DNA from: Acidobacteriota bacterium
Lineage (GTDB): Bacteria > Acidobacteriota > UBA4820 > DSQY01
Assembly (NCBI GenBank): GCA_021814355.1
Contig: JAKAIJ010000007.1
Span: 2,053-24,487, forward strand
Length of the DNA stretch: 22,435 nucleotides
Reading direction: 5' to 3'
Position numbers and translations under genes: made by a program. Below, one piece after another: positions 21,967 to 22,435 of the stretch; within the stretch, counting starts at the first letter, position 1; each line of letters opens with the position of its first letter. The notes beneath the pieces are model-generated. The model searched no databases. It saw only the letters and a list, made by a program, of their open reading frames with translations, and was not told where the DNA came from.

Positions 21967-21982
21967 CCCGCTTATTCGCGGG
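21967..21982 (-). terminator. Weak terminator hairpin after phoU
   Basis: CCCGC (21967-21971) pairs with GCGGG (21978-21982) around a 6-nt AT-rich loop, 15 nt beyond the phoU stop on the minus strand. A short ATTT and a C-run follow. The stem is only 5 bp, so the call is tentative. The rest of 21884-21966 shows nothing recognisable. Confidence 0.35.
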
Positions 21983-21997
21983 ATGGACACCGGCCCG

Positions 21998-22435
21998 CTA
22001 CATCTCGCCGCTGTGCTTGAGCAGGGTCCCCTCGGCCATGAAGACCACGTCCTCGGCGATGTTGGTGCAGAGGTCGGCGATGCGCTCGAGCTCCTTGGCC
22101 GCGAGGACGACCCCGATGGCCGTCTCGATGCCCCGCCCTTGTGCCCCCTCCTGCATCAGCACGTCGTGGATGACCTCCTTGAGGAGGTCGTCCGCCTCGT
22201 CGTCCCGCCCGATGACGTTCTTGGCCAGCGCCGTGTCGCGCGCGACGAAGGCGGTGATGGCGTCGGAGAGCATGCCCTGAGCCAAGCCCCCCATGCGCTC
22301 GAGCCGGGACTTGTACAGCGCCGGCGGGGGGACCGCCATGCCCTCGGCCTGCTCGGCCACGTTGAGGGCGTGGTCGCCGATGCGCTCGAGGTCGTTGTTG
22401 ATCTTGAGCGCCATGAAGACGGTGCGCAGGTCGTC
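21998..22435 (-). CDS. phoU: PhoU-like phosphate-signalling protein, C-terminal part (runs off the window)
   Basis: The frame is open from the window edge (DDLRTVFMALKINNDLERIGDHA) to a TAG at 21998-22000, giving about 145 residues of a protein usually about 220 long. The two repeated E/D-R-I-x-D signatures of PhoU three-helix bundles are visible: NNDLERIGDHALNVAE and the second-bundle AKELERIADLCTNIAEDVVFMAEG. PhoU binds metal ions through these motifs, and couples the PstSCAB transporter to the PhoR kinase, dampening phosphate-starvation signalling. The N-terminal part, and any pst genes usually located before it, lie outside the window. Confidence 0.93.
   Translation of the reverse strand, partial: DDLRTVFMALKINNDLERIGDHALNVAEQAEGMAVPPPALYKSRLERMGGLAQGMLSDAITAFVARDTALAKNVIGRDDEADDLLKEVIHDVLMQEGAQGRGIETAIGVVLAAKELERIADLCTNIAEDVVFMAEGTLLKHSGEM

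Noticed and set aside
21403..22020. Open frames in the region between rrf2 and phoU
   Set aside because: They are translations of the inverted-repeat element, differ in all frames and lack any transposase motif or ribosome binding site.
15761..22435. A Pho regulon linking the porin and phoU
   Set aside because: The two genes are separated by more than 4.8 kb containing the unrelated cassette and rrf2, and I saw no Pho-box direct repeats before the porin.

Overview
The window is high-GC DNA from a Gram-negative-type (diderm) bacterium. Evidence for an outer membrane is a phosphate-selective-porin-like protein, a large C-terminal beta-barrel protein and several exported proteins. An NtrC-type sigma-54 activator, tight short-spaced operons and purine-rich Shine-Dalgarno sites confirm a bacterium. 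Dispersed intergenic repeats plus large secreted propeller/PPC/TIG proteins would fit Acidobacteriota or a deltaproteobacterial-type lineage. The phylum is a guess: no rRNA or marker gene is present.

Layout. 1-269: end of a small coiled-coil protein, convergent with an NtrC-like response regulator (202-1578, minus). 1650-2061: a mono-[4Fe-4S] ferredoxin with its own near-consensus promoter and a strong hairpin terminator. 2159-5134: a three-part outer-membrane protein. 5285-5935: a DedA-family membrane protein. 6136-10537: a 1441-residue secreted propeller protein behind a promoter that has a CRP-like palindrome centred at -41.5. 10621-14529 (minus): a heterodimeric ABC exporter whose two genes are separated by an inverted CACAGAG repeat. 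14608-15655: a Tat-exported zinc-ribbon-like protein, translationally coupled to a GNAT acetyltransferase. 15761-17119 (minus): a porin O/P-like protein.

17416-20839 (minus) is the most interesting part. It is a tight four-gene operon: stand-alone ABC ATPase, G3E-type (HypB/UreG-like) GTPase with three cysteine pairs, NifS-type cysteine desulfurase, and a cysteine-rich [4Fe-4S] protein I cannot name. An Rrf2-family regulator gene (21015-21416) lies just upstream. The gap between them holds a plausible promoter whose -10 is covered by a 25-bp imperfect dyad, followed by two further palindromes. The gene set has the parts of a metal-cluster assembly or insertion pathway: a sulfur source, an NTP-driven metallochaperone, an ABC ATPase motor and an Fe-S carrier or client. 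It does not match ISC, SUF, NIF or hydrogenase/urease maturation as I know them. Its DNA also looks less GC-rich than its neighbours, which suggests acquisition by transfer.

21441-21883 is a roughly 440-bp element with terminal inverted repeats and no transposase, placed directly in front of rrf2. The window ends inside a phoU-like gene (minus). All positions, motif counts and base-composition samples were read by eye; no database search or folding programme was run.
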